From positions 186,001 to 250,000 of the forward strand of contig NZ_BMMP01000005.1 of the NCBI RefSeq assembly GCF_014645895.1: 64,000 nucleotides of DNA, in the 5' to 3' direction. How positions within the stretch are numbered: the stretch's first letter is position 1; every line of letters begins with the position of its first letter. The DNA is from Streptomyces daqingensis (lineage in GTDB: Bacteria > Actinomycetota > Actinomycetes > Streptomycetales > Streptomycetaceae). The position numbers and the translations under genes were made by a program. Positions 1-7,881 of this stretch are shown here, piece after piece. The notes beneath the pieces were generated by a model. That model worked only from the letters and a program-made list of their open reading frames with translations, was not told the DNA's origin and made no database searches.

Positions 1-388
1 TCACCACGGCGCGCACGTTGCCGGCGCTTGCCGAGTCGGCGGCGGAGTAGCGCAGTTCGACTGCCTTCCCGTCGCCCTGGAAGACGGCGGCGTCGACGTC
101 TCCCTTCCGCACCTGTGCCAGGGCGTCACGGCGGGCAGCCGCGGAGCCGCCGGTCTTCTCGATCTTCAACACGCCGCGCAGGGCGGAGCGCTGGCTGTCC
201 GGCATGGCGTCGAACACCTTGACGTTCCCGATCTGGACCACCTCCGCCCGGGGCGTCGAGTCGCTGTCGAACAGCGCCCCGAACATGGCCAGGAACATCA
301 GCGGGAAGATCAGCATGAAGAAGACCGCCGCACGGTCGCGCAGCAGTCCGAGCGCCATCGCCCGGGAGAGGCTGAGGAAACTCTTCAC
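1..388 (-). CDS. ABC-2 type transporter permease (partial; continues past the left edge)
   Basis: The gene reads right to left from a GTG at 388 and is cut by the window edge after about 129 residues. The visible part has a short cytoplasmic start (VKSFLSLSRAMALGLLRD), one hydrophobic helix (about residues 24-41, rich in F, M and L), then a soluble extracellular-type segment. This matches the N-terminal half of ABC-2 permeases, which have one helix, a large loop and then five helices. The GTG overlaps the stop of the upstream ATP-binding gene (GTGA), so the two are translationally coupled and form one exporter. The substrate cannot be told; drugs, lipids or antibiotics are usual for the family. 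The membrane core lies outside the window. Confidence 0.85.
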   Translation of the reverse strand, partial: MKSFLSLSRAMALGLLRDRAAVFFMLIFPLMFLAMFGALFDSDSTPRAEVVQIGNVKVFDAMPDSQRSALRGVLKIEKTGGSAAARRDALAQVRKGDVDAAVFQGDGKAVELRYSAADSASAGNVRAVV

Positions 389-1113
389 TCGCGGTACTCC
401 CTCCCCGTCAGCTGGAGGAAGACGTCCTCCAGCGACCGCACCCCCAACTCCTCGATCAGCTGCGCGGGAGCGCCCACGCGCAGGACCCGGCCCTCGTCCA
501 TGATCGCGACGCGGTCGCACAGCACCTCGGCCTCGTCCATGTAGTGCGTGGTCAGTACGACCGTGCGGCCTTCGGAGTTGATCGTGCGCAGCAGGTCCCA
601 CAGGTTCCGCCGCGCCTGCGGGTCGAGGCCGGTCGTGGGCTCGTCGAGGAAGACGAGCTCCGGGTCGTGGACGAGGGCGCAGGCGATGGAGAGCCGCTGT
701 GCCTGACCCCCTGAGAGCTTGTTCTCCCGCGTGCGGCTCTTCTCCGCCAGACCCACCGTCTCGAGCATCTCGTCCGCCCGGGCGGTGGGGACGCCGTAGA
801 TGGAGGCGAACGTGTGTATCTGCTCGCGTGCGCTGAGCCGTTCGAAGAAGGCGGACGCCTGCAACTGCACGCCTATTCGCCGCAGCAGCGTCTTGTTGCG
901 AGGCCAGGACGGCTCGCCCAGCAGCGTCGCCGTGCCCTCGTCGGGCTCACGCAGCCCTTCGACGATCTCCAGAGTCGTCGTCTTTCCTGCCCCGTTGGGC
1001 CCGAGGATCCCGTAGAACTCCCCGTGCCTCACCTCGAAGGTCGCGCCGTCGACGGCTTGAGTCTCGCCGTAGCGCTTGCGCAGCCCTTCCGCGGTGATCG
1101 CGTTTCCTGTCAT
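385..1113 (-). CDS. ABC transporter ATP-binding protein (ABC-2 exporter, DrrA-like)
   Basis: A 242-residue nucleotide-binding domain that would power the permease encoded just downstream. Visible motifs are Walker A GPNGAGKTT (about residues 38-46), the ABC signature LSGGQAQR (about 134-141), Walker B LVFLDEP (about 153-159) and the switch histidine in LTTHYMDEAE (about 189-198). Length and the C-terminal SLEDVFLQLTG segment are typical of DrrA/CcmA-type exporters such as antibiotic efflux pumps. It is first in a two-gene operon with a 4-nt overlap. A TAGCCT hexamer ends 6 nt before the ATG, suggesting a leaderless mRNA. Substrate unknown. Confidence 0.93.
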   Translation of the reverse strand: MTGNAITAEGLRKRYGETQAVDGATFEVRHGEFYGILGPNGAGKTTTLEIVEGLREPDEGTATLLGEPSWPRNKTLLRRIGVQLQASAFFERLSAREQIHTFASIYGVPTARADEMLETVGLAEKSRTRENKLSGGQAQRLSIACALVHDPELVFLDEPTTGLDPQARRNLWDLLRTINSEGRTVVLTTHYMDEAEVLCDRVAIMDEGRVLRVGAPAQLIEELGVRSLEDVFLQLTGREYRE

Positions 1114-1119
1114 GTGCGG

Positions 1120-1125
1120 AGGCTA
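1120..1125 (-). promoter_or_regulatory. Candidate -10 element of a leaderless promoter (ABC exporter operon)
   Basis: TAGCCT on the minus strand with a 6-nt gap (ccgcac) to the ATG at 1113. There is no purine-rich ribosome site in the gap, so transcription would begin at or next to the start codon. Inferred from spacing and from the same arrangement at other genes in this window. Confidence 0.5.
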
Positions 1126-1184
1126 GGCGCTGAACATCACCTTCCGGCCTCGCGTGAGGCGCGAGCGCGCAGCACAGTGGAGAC

Positions 1185-2129
1185 ATGCCTGGTGCTCCGG
1201 AGCTTCTGAGGCAGATCGAGGCGAGCGGCGCTCTGACCGACCCGGAGTGGAAGGCCGCCTTCGCCGCAGTACGGCGCGAGCTGTTCGTGCCGTACTACTA
1301 CGTGACCGGCCCGGACGGCGCCCCGCAGCGGCTGTGGCGTGACGATCCCGATCCCGAGCTCCGCTCCCGCTGGCTGGCGGGTGTGTACGACGACGTTCCA
1401 CTGGCCACGCGAGTCCGCGACGGTGAACTGGTCTCCTCCAGCAGCCAGCCGTCGCTCATGGCGCGCATGCTGGAGGCGCTGCAGGTGCACGACGGCATGA
1501 ACGTGCTGGAGATCGGCGCCGGCTCCGGCTACAACGCGGCGCTCCTCGCGCACCGCCTGGGCGACGCCCTCGTGACCACCGTCGACGTCGACCCCGCCAT
1601 CACCAGCGCCGCCCGCGAGCACCTCGCCGCGGCGGGCCACCGGCCGCGCGTCGTCACCGGCGACGGCACACGGGGTGCTCCCGCCCACGGCCCGTACGAC
1701 CGGATCATCGCCACGTGCGAGCTGTCCTTTGTGCCCAGCGTCTGGCTGAGCCAGTGCACGACCGGGGCTCTCGTCCTGGCACCGCTCGGCACGGGGCTCG
1801 TCAGCCTCCGCGTGACGGACGAGCAGCACGCCAGCGGACGCTTCCACGAGCTCCCCGTCTTCTTCGTACCGCTGCGCGGCGCCGAGCCGGCGCAGCGGAG
1901 AACGCAGGCGAGGCGGGACATCCCACGGCACGCGCAGCGGCACGACTCCTTCCAGTTCCTGTTCGGCCTGACGGCGGGCTCGATGGAACCGCACGAGGTG
2001 TACGAGCTGTGGCGCACGGCGGGACGCCCCGGCCGGGAGCGCTACGGGGTGACGCTGCGCAAGGGCGAGCAGTGGGCGTGGCTGGACAGTCCCGACGGCC
2101 CCTGCACCTGGCCGCTGGCGGGTAGCTGA
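1185..2129 (+). CDS. PCMT-like SAM-dependent methyltransferase (orphan)
   Basis: A 314-residue class I methyltransferase whose front half resembles protein-L-isoaspartate O-methyltransferase. It has an N-terminal helical stretch ending RRELFVPYYY, the substrate-side serine run SSSSQPSLMARMLE, then SAM motif I LEIGAGSGYNAALLA (about residues 109-123), the acidic residue of motif post-I in TTVDVDP, and YDRIIATCE. The roughly 110-residue C-terminal extension (from about PVFFVPLRG) is longer than a housekeeping Pcm of about 210-230 residues. It matches standalone actinobacterial PCMT-like enzymes, some of which act on ribosomal peptide precursors. The ATG has GTGGAGA upstream. No precursor peptide, ATP-grasp or lanthipeptide synthetase gene is adjacent, so the substrate is open: damaged proteins or a peptide. 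Confidence 0.8.
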   Translation: MPGAPELLRQIEASGALTDPEWKAAFAAVRRELFVPYYYVTGPDGAPQRLWRDDPDPELRSRWLAGVYDDVPLATRVRDGELVSSSSQPSLMARMLEALQVHDGMNVLEIGAGSGYNAALLAHRLGDALVTTVDVDPAITSAAREHLAAAGHRPRVVTGDGTRGAPAHGPYDRIIATCELSFVPSVWLSQCTTGALVLAPLGTGLVSLRVTDEQHASGRFHELPVFFVPLRGAEPAQRRTQARRDIPRHAQRHDSFQFLFGLTAGSMEPHEVYELWRTAGRPGRERYGVTLRKGEQWAWLDSPDGPCTWPLAGS

Positions 2130-2249
2130 ACGGTCCCGCGCTCAGCCGGGCCGCAGCGTCCGGCGGAGCGTCCGGGCAGTGCTCTGCCGCTCATCCGGAC
2201 AGCTCCGGCCCCTCCCCAGCGGGGCGGTCGCGGGGCTAGCTTCGGGAGG

Positions 2250-2987
2250 ATGCTCAGCGGACTGCCCTTCCTCTCCCTGCTCGGCGGAGTCGTGCTGCTC
2301 GGCTCGTCGGTGCAGCGGATGAGCGGCATCGGCTTCGGACTCCTGGCCTCACCCGCGCTCGTACTGCTCATGGGGCCGGTGGACGGGGTCGCGCTCGTCA
2401 ACTGCGCGGGCGTCGTCATCGGAGTCGCCGGGCTCGCCACGACATGGCGGCAGGTGCGGCTGCGCACCATGGTGCCGCTGGTCGCCGCGGCGGCGGTCAC
2501 GGTGCCGCTCGGGGCGTGGTTCGCGCTGCGGCTGCCGGAGCCCGTGCTGCTGACCGTGCTCGGTGGTCTCATCACGGGAGCGGTGCTGCTCGTGGTCCTG
2601 GGCGCACGGGTACGGGCGCTGCGCGGGACGGGCGGCGCGGTGGCGGCCGGTGCCGCGAGCGGCTTCATGAACTCCGCGGCGGGCACCGGCGGGCCGGCGC
2701 TCTCCCTGTACGCGGTCAACGCGGGCTGGTCCGCCCGGGAGTTCGTGCCCAACGCGCAGTTCTACGGACTGTTCGTCAATCTTCTCTCCGCCCTCGCCAA
2801 GGGGGTTCCCCACCTGGCCCGTCCCGCCTGGCTGCTGGTCGCCCTCACCATGGGCGCAGGCATCCTGCTGGGCAGCGCGCTCGCCGCCCGTACGCCGGAG
2901 AACGGGGTCAGGCGTCTCATCCTGGGGCTGGCGCTCGCGGGAGGCGTGGCCACTCTGGCGAAGGGGCTCTGGCAGCTGGCGGCATGA
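2250..2987 (+). CDS. TSUP family (TauE/SafE) membrane permease
   Basis: A 245-residue, almost entirely hydrophobic protein with about eight predicted membrane helices in two pseudo-repeats. The conserved glycine/asparagine-rich motif of the family appears as SGFMNSAAGTGGPALSLYAV (about residues 136-155). TSUP proteins move sulfite, sulfonates or organosulfur/organic acids across the membrane. No sulfur gene is adjacent, so the substrate is not inferable. The ATG is preceded by GGGAGG, and a TAGCTT hexamer ends 7 nt before the start, so the leader would be extremely short. Confidence 0.85.
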   Translation: MLSGLPFLSLLGGVVLLGSSVQRMSGIGFGLLASPALVLLMGPVDGVALVNCAGVVIGVAGLATTWRQVRLRTMVPLVAAAAVTVPLGAWFALRLPEPVLLTVLGGLITGAVLLVVLGARVRALRGTGGAVAAGAASGFMNSAAGTGGPALSLYAVNAGWSAREFVPNAQFYGLFVNLLSALAKGVPHLARPAWLLVALTMGAGILLGSALAARTPENGVRRLILGLALAGGVATLAKGLWQLAA

Positions 2988-3768
2988 GGGTCGGGCGCCC
3001 GCACCCGGACCGGGCGCGGGCGGGGCGTGGACCGTCCCCCGGACCGGGCGCGGGCGGGGCGTGGACCGTCCCCCGGACCGGGCGCGGGCCGCGGCCGTAC
3101 CGCGTGCGGGCTCCCGCTCGCTCCCCGCCGCCGCTCCGCACGCCGGCGATGCTCCCCGCGAGGAAACCGGCACCCCTCCGTGCGCGTGATGACGGGATGA
3201 CGGCGCACCGGCCACGGGCAGATCCCGATCCGAACAAGATCCCTGCCGAAACGGTGTGGCCCGGGACCCTCGCGGCCATACTCTGGCGGGTGGTTCCGGA
3301 CCCGCAGCGACAGCCGCGTCGCACAAAGTAGGCGCGGGGAAGGGCCGGCAGCGAACAGGGGGAGGGTGACGAGCCGTGACACAGCCGCTCACGCAGCCGG
3401 CACGGCTGTCCTGCCCCGCGTCCCGCATCGGCGGCCGCCCGGGGCACAACGGTGCGGTCCGATCCTGCGAACGTACGGCCGGACGACCGCTGTTCGCGTC
3501 CGTGCGGCCAGAGGGGGCGGCTTCCCCGGGGCGGTGCGGCAGCCGGCGGGGCGGGCGGCGCGACGGCCGTCCGGTGCTCCCGGGCGGGCGGACGGCCCAG
3601 CACGCGGGACGACGAGTCGCCTGCCGGCGACATCAACCGGGCGGCATGAGGGAAGTAACCCTCGCCGCCGGAACCACGGCACCTGGACCGACGGGGACGG
3701 TGGCTGGAACCGGCCGGCGTCCGGAGGGCGACCGGCAGCAGACCACGACGGAAGCGGTGAGGTGATCG
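2988..3768. other. 780-bp intergenic/uncertain region
   Basis: Contains a 34-bp tandem repeat near its left end and no convincing gene. One frame (GTG 3376 to stop 3765, 129 codons) has a fair ribosome site (GGGGGAGGG) and stops 3 nt before the next gene. Its product is extremely Arg/Gly/Pro-rich, with no recognisable domain and no clear third-position bias, so I do not call it a gene. It may be a leader region of the downstream group. Confidence 0.5.
3005..3089. repeat. 34-bp tandem repeat, 2.5 copies
   Basis: Units begin at 3005, 3039 and 3073 with CCGGACCGGGCGCGGG; the first two copies are identical over the 34-bp period. The third is cut off after about 17 bp. It lies just after the TSUP permease stop and is probably non-coding replication-slippage sequence. 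Confidence 0.85.
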
Positions 3769-5094
3769 ATGGGGCCCGCTGGACCCACCGGCCCGGTGAT
3801 GAGCCGGGAGGAGGTCGACCGTGCTCTGGAACGGCTGACCGCCGAACACGAGGCAGTCGAGTCGTCGCTGCTCGCGCTTCAGGACCACGCGGGGCGCCGC
3901 CTCCTGGAGGGCGCGCGGCTCACCGGAACGACCGCTCACCGGTGGGCGCAGGCCGAGGCCGCCATCACCCAGCTCTGGAACGTCTTCGAGACCTACAGCG
4001 CGGCCCTCGGTAAGGCGCAGGAAATCCGCGAGCGGCGCCGCTGGCCCAGCCGGGAGGACCTCGTCGAGCTCACCCGGCTGCTGCGCGGAACGCACACCGT
4101 GCCGGGGAGCGCCCTCAACGCGGGCGGCTCCGGTGCGGGCCCGGACTCCGTGGAGAGCGCGAGGCTCACGGAGGACGTGACGCTGAGCGGTCTCGTCGAG
4201 TGGATGAACACCTGGTACGCGCGGGCTCTCGACGTGGTGGCGGCGGCCGACTCGGTCTGGTCGGCCCTGCCCGCCCGGATAGACCTGCTCGCCGCCGAAC
4301 TGCGGCGGGTGCAGTCGCTGGCGCACTCCGTGGGCGTACGCCCCGGTGAGCATCCGTCGGGCGACGACCTGGAGCAGACGACCGAGGAACTGACCGCGCT
4401 GAGGGCGGAGGTCGTCGCCGATCCGCTCGCCTTCTGGGTTCCCGCCGGCGGCAGCAGCGCCCCGGGCGGCGGAAGGCCCGACACCGACCGCTACGACCGC
4501 GCGGCCCGCGCCCTGGAGGACATCCGCCGGGAGATCGACGCCGTCCTGAACGTCCGGCAGGACTCCGAGCAGCGGCTCATGCGGCTGCGCGACGTCCTGT
4601 CCCGGGCCGACCGCACGCTCGCCGAAGCGCGCGCGGCGCGCGGCGAGGTGCTGGCGAAGATCGCGGCCTCCGAGGTCCCCGCCGTCAGCGGGCCCCCGAC
4701 GGCACTGCAGGAGCAGCTCTCGGCTGCGGCCGAGTACCGGCGGCACTCCCAGTGGCACCGTCTCTCACCGCTGCTGGAGGGTCTCGAACAGCGGGCGGAG
4801 GACGAGCTGGAGCGTGCGCGGGCCCAGCTCTCGGCCGTGACCGCCCCGCTCGCCGTACGGGCGGAGCTGCGCGGACGGCTGGACGCGTACAAGGCGAAGG
4901 TGGCCCAGCACGGCCTGGCCGAGGACCGGATGCTGATGGAGCGGTACGACGCGGCCCGCCGGATGCTGTGGAGCGCGCCGTGCGATCTGCGCGCCGCGGA
5001 GGACGCCGTGCTGCGCTACCAGTACGCGGCCCAGGAGCTCCTGGCGCCGCGGCGGGACGACCCGGCGCCCGCCGAGGGGGTGGCGGAGTCGTGA
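3769..5094 (+). CDS. Helical coiled-coil protein of the PP2C/VWA/FHA group, function unknown
   Basis: A 441-residue soluble, mostly alpha-helical protein rich in A, E, R and L with heptad-like stretches (about residues 5-90 and 230-400). No membrane helix, signal peptide or catalytic motif is visible. The ATG at 3769 is preceded by GAGGTGATC at ribosome-site distance; an ATG at 3799 is an alternative. It heads a co-oriented set of PP2C phosphatase, VWA and FHA genes, so a scaffold or sensor role in Ser/Thr phosphorylation signalling is plausible by position only. From memory, actinobacterial pknG loci carry a helical protein of similar size (GlnX-like) beside glnH and pknG, but both of those partners are absent here. 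I do not recognise a named family with confidence. Confidence 0.8.
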   Translation: MGPAGPTGPVMSREEVDRALERLTAEHEAVESSLLALQDHAGRRLLEGARLTGTTAHRWAQAEAAITQLWNVFETYSAALGKAQEIRERRRWPSREDLVELTRLLRGTHTVPGSALNAGGSGAGPDSVESARLTEDVTLSGLVEWMNTWYARALDVVAAADSVWSALPARIDLLAAELRRVQSLAHSVGVRPGEHPSGDDLEQTTEELTALRAEVVADPLAFWVPAGGSSAPGGGRPDTDRYDRAARALEDIRREIDAVLNVRQDSEQRLMRLRDVLSRADRTLAEARAARGEVLAKIAASEVPAVSGPPTALQEQLSAAAEYRRHSQWHRLSPLLEGLEQRAEDELERARAQLSAVTAPLAVRAELRGRLDAYKAKVAQHGLAEDRMLMERYDAARRMLWSAPCDLRAAEDAVLRYQYAAQELLAPRRDDPAPAEGVAES

Positions 5095-5236
5095 GCGCGG
5101 CGCGGGAGGAGGCGGGTCCGCGGGCGGCGGCCGGTGGACCGGCACCGCGGCCCGCCCGGTCAGCGGTGGCGCTGTCCGGGTGGTGCCCGCTCCCCGCGTC
5201 CAGGAACGCTCCGAGCGGACGCCCGCACCGCCGGGC

Positions 5237-5330
5237 TTCCGTGCGCACTGCTGAGGTGCGTACCGCTGGAGTACGCACCGCTGCGGTGCCGGCGGCTCGC
5301 GGACGGCGCGCCGGCGTACGCACCGCTCGC
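5237..5330. repeat. Degenerate short direct/inverted repeats (gcgtaccgct type)
   Basis: Alternating copies of GTGCGCACTGCTG, GTGCGTACCGCTG, GTACGCACCGCTG and GTACGCACCGCTC occur in under 100 bp. Each is a near reverse complement of its neighbour around a central GTACGC/GCGTAC. They could fold into several hairpins. Function unknown. Confidence 0.6.
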
Positions 5331-5716
5331 GGCCGAAGCGTGCACGCGGATGCCGTGCGCGTCCGGCCTTCGCGGTGCGCACCGCATGAACCACCGCTCG
5401 ACGGTCCACGCCCCGCGGGGCAGGACACCGGGCGGTCACGGGGCGCCGGGTCCGGCGTGCCGTTGAACCAGGTGCCGGCCTTCGCCTGGTCGGCCGCCGC
5501 GCCGGACCGTACGCCGGGGGTTTCCCGCGGCGTGCCGTCGGCGCGACCGCGCCCGCCGCGACGGGCGCGGGGCAGGGCGGAGGGTGGTGAGCGCCGCCCG
5601 GGCACGGAACGGCTCCGGGCGGCAACCGGGACGGGGCAGGTCTGCGTCCCCGGATATGAGGCTCGTACCGCCTGCTCGCCAATGCTCGTGCAGTCCGGCA
5701 CCGAGAGGATCGAACC

Positions 5717-5742
5717 GGTGGAAACGGGAAACCCGTTCCACC
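5717..5742 (+). promoter_or_regulatory. Hairpin immediately upstream of the PP2C ribosome site
   Basis: GGTGGAA(A)CGGG and CCCGTTCCACC pair as an 11-bp stem with one bulged A and a 3-nt loop, ending 2 nt before the AGGA (5745-5748) used by the PP2C gene. The position fits either a terminator for upstream transcripts or a 5' stabiliser/translation control element. Read directly from sequence; the role is inferred. Confidence 0.5.
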
Positions 5743-5755
5743 CCAGGACGTGGGT

Positions 5756-7468
5756 GTGACGATGCTTGATCAACTGTCCGCATGCCCCAGCTGCGCAGAG
5801 CCGCTGGAGGAAGGCGACCGCTTCTGCGGCGCATGCGGTGCCGACCTGACGGCGGCGGGGCGTGCGGTGCCCGGCACCGGGGCGCAGCTGCCTCCGTCCG
5901 GGAGCGGCCATGCCCCGCAACCCGTGCCCGCGACCACCTCGTTCACGGGGCCCGTTCCGCCACCGCCACCCGCGCCTCCCGTTCCGCCGCTGCCGGAGTT
6001 CCGCAATCCGGCGACACCGCCGGCCAACGCTCCGGGCGCGCCGCCGGCACCGCCCGCGGTGCTCCCGCCCGGCCCGGCGGGTCCGTCGGCCGTGCCTCCC
6101 GTTCCGCCGCTCGCTCCGGAGGGTCCGCACACGTCTCCCGGGCCGTCCGCCGCCAAGCCCCCGGCGCCGCCGGCGGTTCCCCCGGCCGCCCCGGGCGAGG
6201 AGGACTTCACGCTGCCGCCCGCGGGCGGGCAGCCGGGCGGCCCGCCGCCTGCCGGAGCGGCGTTCGGCCGGCCTCCCCAAGGCGGGCCGCAGCCCGAGCG
6301 AGGCTACGAGCAGCCGCAGGGGCCGCCCTCGTACGCGCAGCAGCCTCCCGAGCAGCACCCGTCCGGCCAGCAGCACCCGTCCGGCCAGCCGCATCCCGAA
6401 CACCCCGGTCCTTCCGCGACGGGCGAGCCGGGCGCGGGGCCGGAGCCGCTGTCTCCGGACGCGGCCGACGAGCGCTCCGCCGACCCGCGCGCCCTGCTCG
6501 ACGACTCACCGCAGCCGGCCGCCGGAGGCTCCTCGAACGGCGAGGGCGACACCCTCTCGGCGGCGATGCCCCGCTGCGTCGCCTGCGGTACGGGCGCCGT
6601 CGACGCGGACGGCTACTGCGAGCACTGCGGCCACAAGCAGCCGCGCGAACGCGACCACATGGAGCGTGAGTTGCCGTCCGCCGCGGCGGCGAGCGACCGC
6701 GGGCTCCGCCACCACCGCAACGAGGACTTCTTCGAGCTGCACGAGTCGGCGACGTCGCAGGGCTCGCCCGCGACCATCGCCGTGGTCTGCGACGGTGTCT
6801 CCTCGGCCACCCGGCCCGACGACGCGTCGGCCGCCGCCGCACGTGCGGCGAGCGCGTCCCTGCGCGAGGGCCTCCTCAAGGGCGCGGCGCCCCAGCAGGC
6901 GATGCACAGTGCGCTTGTGGCGGCGGCGGAAGCCGTCAACGCCCTTGCGGCGGAAGGCCCGAACGAACCCTCGAAGAACGCCCCGGCGTGCACGATCGTC
7001 AGCTCGCTCACGGCGGACGGCATCCTCACCATCGGCTGGATCGGCGACAGCCGCGCCTACTGGGTGCCGGAAGACCGTGCAGCACCGCCCGCGCGGCTGA
7101 CCGAGGACGACTCCTGGGCGGCGCAGATGGTCGCCGCCGGCCTGATGAGCGAGGACGAGGCGTACGCGGACGCCCGGGCGCACGCGATCACCGGCTGGCT
7201 CGGGGCGGACGCGTACGAGATCGACCCGCACACCGCGTCGTTCAAGCCGGACGGCCCCGGCGTCGTGATCGTCTGCACGGACGGGCTGTGGAACTACGCG
7301 GAGTCCGCCGAGCAGATGGCGGCGGTGCTGCCGGCCGACGCCGGCCGGCGTCCCCTGCAGAGCGCCCAGCGCCTCGTGGGCTACGCCCTCGACGGGGGCG
7401 GTCACGACAACGTGACGGTGGCCGTCGTCCCCTTCCGGATGACGGCCGGCGGATCGGACGCCTCCTGA
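5756..7468 (+). CDS. Zinc-ribbon, proline-rich, PP2C-family Ser/Thr phosphatase
   Basis: A 570-residue modular protein. It has an N-terminal zinc ribbon (CPSC, then CGAC, cysteines about 10, 13, 24, 27), a roughly 240-residue Pro/Ala/Gln-rich linker with Q/H/P repeats, a second zinc ribbon (CVAC from about residue 274, then CEHC) and a C-terminal PP2C domain from about 300. The metal-binding aspartate motifs are present: VVCDGVSS, GWIGDSRAYW, CTDGLWN and GGHDNVTV. It should remove phosphate from Ser/Thr of partner proteins, probably the FHA/VWA proteins or their kinase. GTG 5756 is preferred because AGGA lies 7 nt upstream; GTG 5750 and ATG 5762 are in frame. No membrane helix. The cognate kinase is not in the window. 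Confidence 0.9.
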   Translation: MTMLDQLSACPSCAEPLEEGDRFCGACGADLTAAGRAVPGTGAQLPPSGSGHAPQPVPATTSFTGPVPPPPPAPPVPPLPEFRNPATPPANAPGAPPAPPAVLPPGPAGPSAVPPVPPLAPEGPHTSPGPSAAKPPAPPAVPPAAPGEEDFTLPPAGGQPGGPPPAGAAFGRPPQGGPQPERGYEQPQGPPSYAQQPPEQHPSGQQHPSGQPHPEHPGPSATGEPGAGPEPLSPDAADERSADPRALLDDSPQPAAGGSSNGEGDTLSAAMPRCVACGTGAVDADGYCEHCGHKQPRERDHMERELPSAAAASDRGLRHHRNEDFFELHESATSQGSPATIAVVCDGVSSATRPDDASAAAARAASASLREGLLKGAAPQQAMHSALVAAAEAVNALAAEGPNEPSKNAPACTIVSSLTADGILTIGWIGDSRAYWVPEDRAAPPARLTEDDSWAAQMVAAGLMSEDEAYADARAHAITGWLGADAYEIDPHTASFKPDGPGVVIVCTDGLWNYAESAEQMAAVLPADAGRRPLQSAQRLVGYALDGGGHDNVTVAVVPFRMTAGGSDAS

Positions 7469-7881
7469 CGGCCGCGGGGTGACCCGGCCGATTTGATCGC
7501 ACTGGTGTGACGTCGGCGGGTGGCGGCGGTGCGTGACCGCGATGACATCCGTGCGGAGACGTGCCTGCCATGCCTGCGCTGCCATGCCTGCGGAGACAGG
7601 CGTGCGGTGACATGCCTGAGGTGACGTGGCCGCGGTGAGGTGGCGTCGGGGAGGCGCGCCCGTCCCCGGAACGGCGTTCTGCAGCGGCAAGTTGGTGGCA
7701 TGAGCACGGAGCGGTGACAACGACCTGAGGAAGGCGCCGGAACGAAACCATCACGACTGGATCCGGAACGAAACCGGAGTGACGGGGGAGAGGGTCCTCG
7801 CATCCGGGTGCGCAAGCGAGAACCGCGCGCCCCGGCACCCTTCACCCCGCCCGCCCCAGCTACGGATCAGGAGTCCACCAG
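7469..7881. other. 413-bp gap with short repeats before the VWA gene
   Basis: Holds imperfect repeats of tgccatgcctgcg and acatgcctgaggtgac between about 7560 and 7640, and the ribosome site AGGAG at about 7869 for the VWA gene. A repeated ggatccggaacgaaacc-like motif occurs near 7735-7775 (aacgaaaccatcacgactgg, then aacgaaaccggagtgac). No gene seen. Confidence 0.5.

Larger units (their letters stand above)
5095..5755. other. Repeat-rich 660-bp gap inside the phosphorylation gene group
   Basis: No convincing gene. A frame opened by a GTG at 5092 (overlapping the previous stop as GTGA) runs to 5759 without a stop. It encodes Arg/Ala/Pro-rich low-complexity sequence with degenerate repeats such as VRTAEVRTAGVRT, produced by repeats of the DNA motif gtgcgtaccgct/gtacgcaccgct around 5237-5330. 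The rest is GC-rich. This is either a leader carrying the promoter of the PP2C gene (TATGAG near 5654) or the scar of lost genes. Confidence 0.55.

Noticed and set aside
3376..3765. Possible 129-residue gene before the helical protein
   Set aside because: Has a ribosome site, but the product is Arg/Gly/Pro low-complexity with no domain and no convincing codon bias.
5092..5759. Open frame joining the helical protein to the PP2C gene
   Set aside because: Encodes only repeat-driven Arg/Ala/Val sequence; more likely non-coding.
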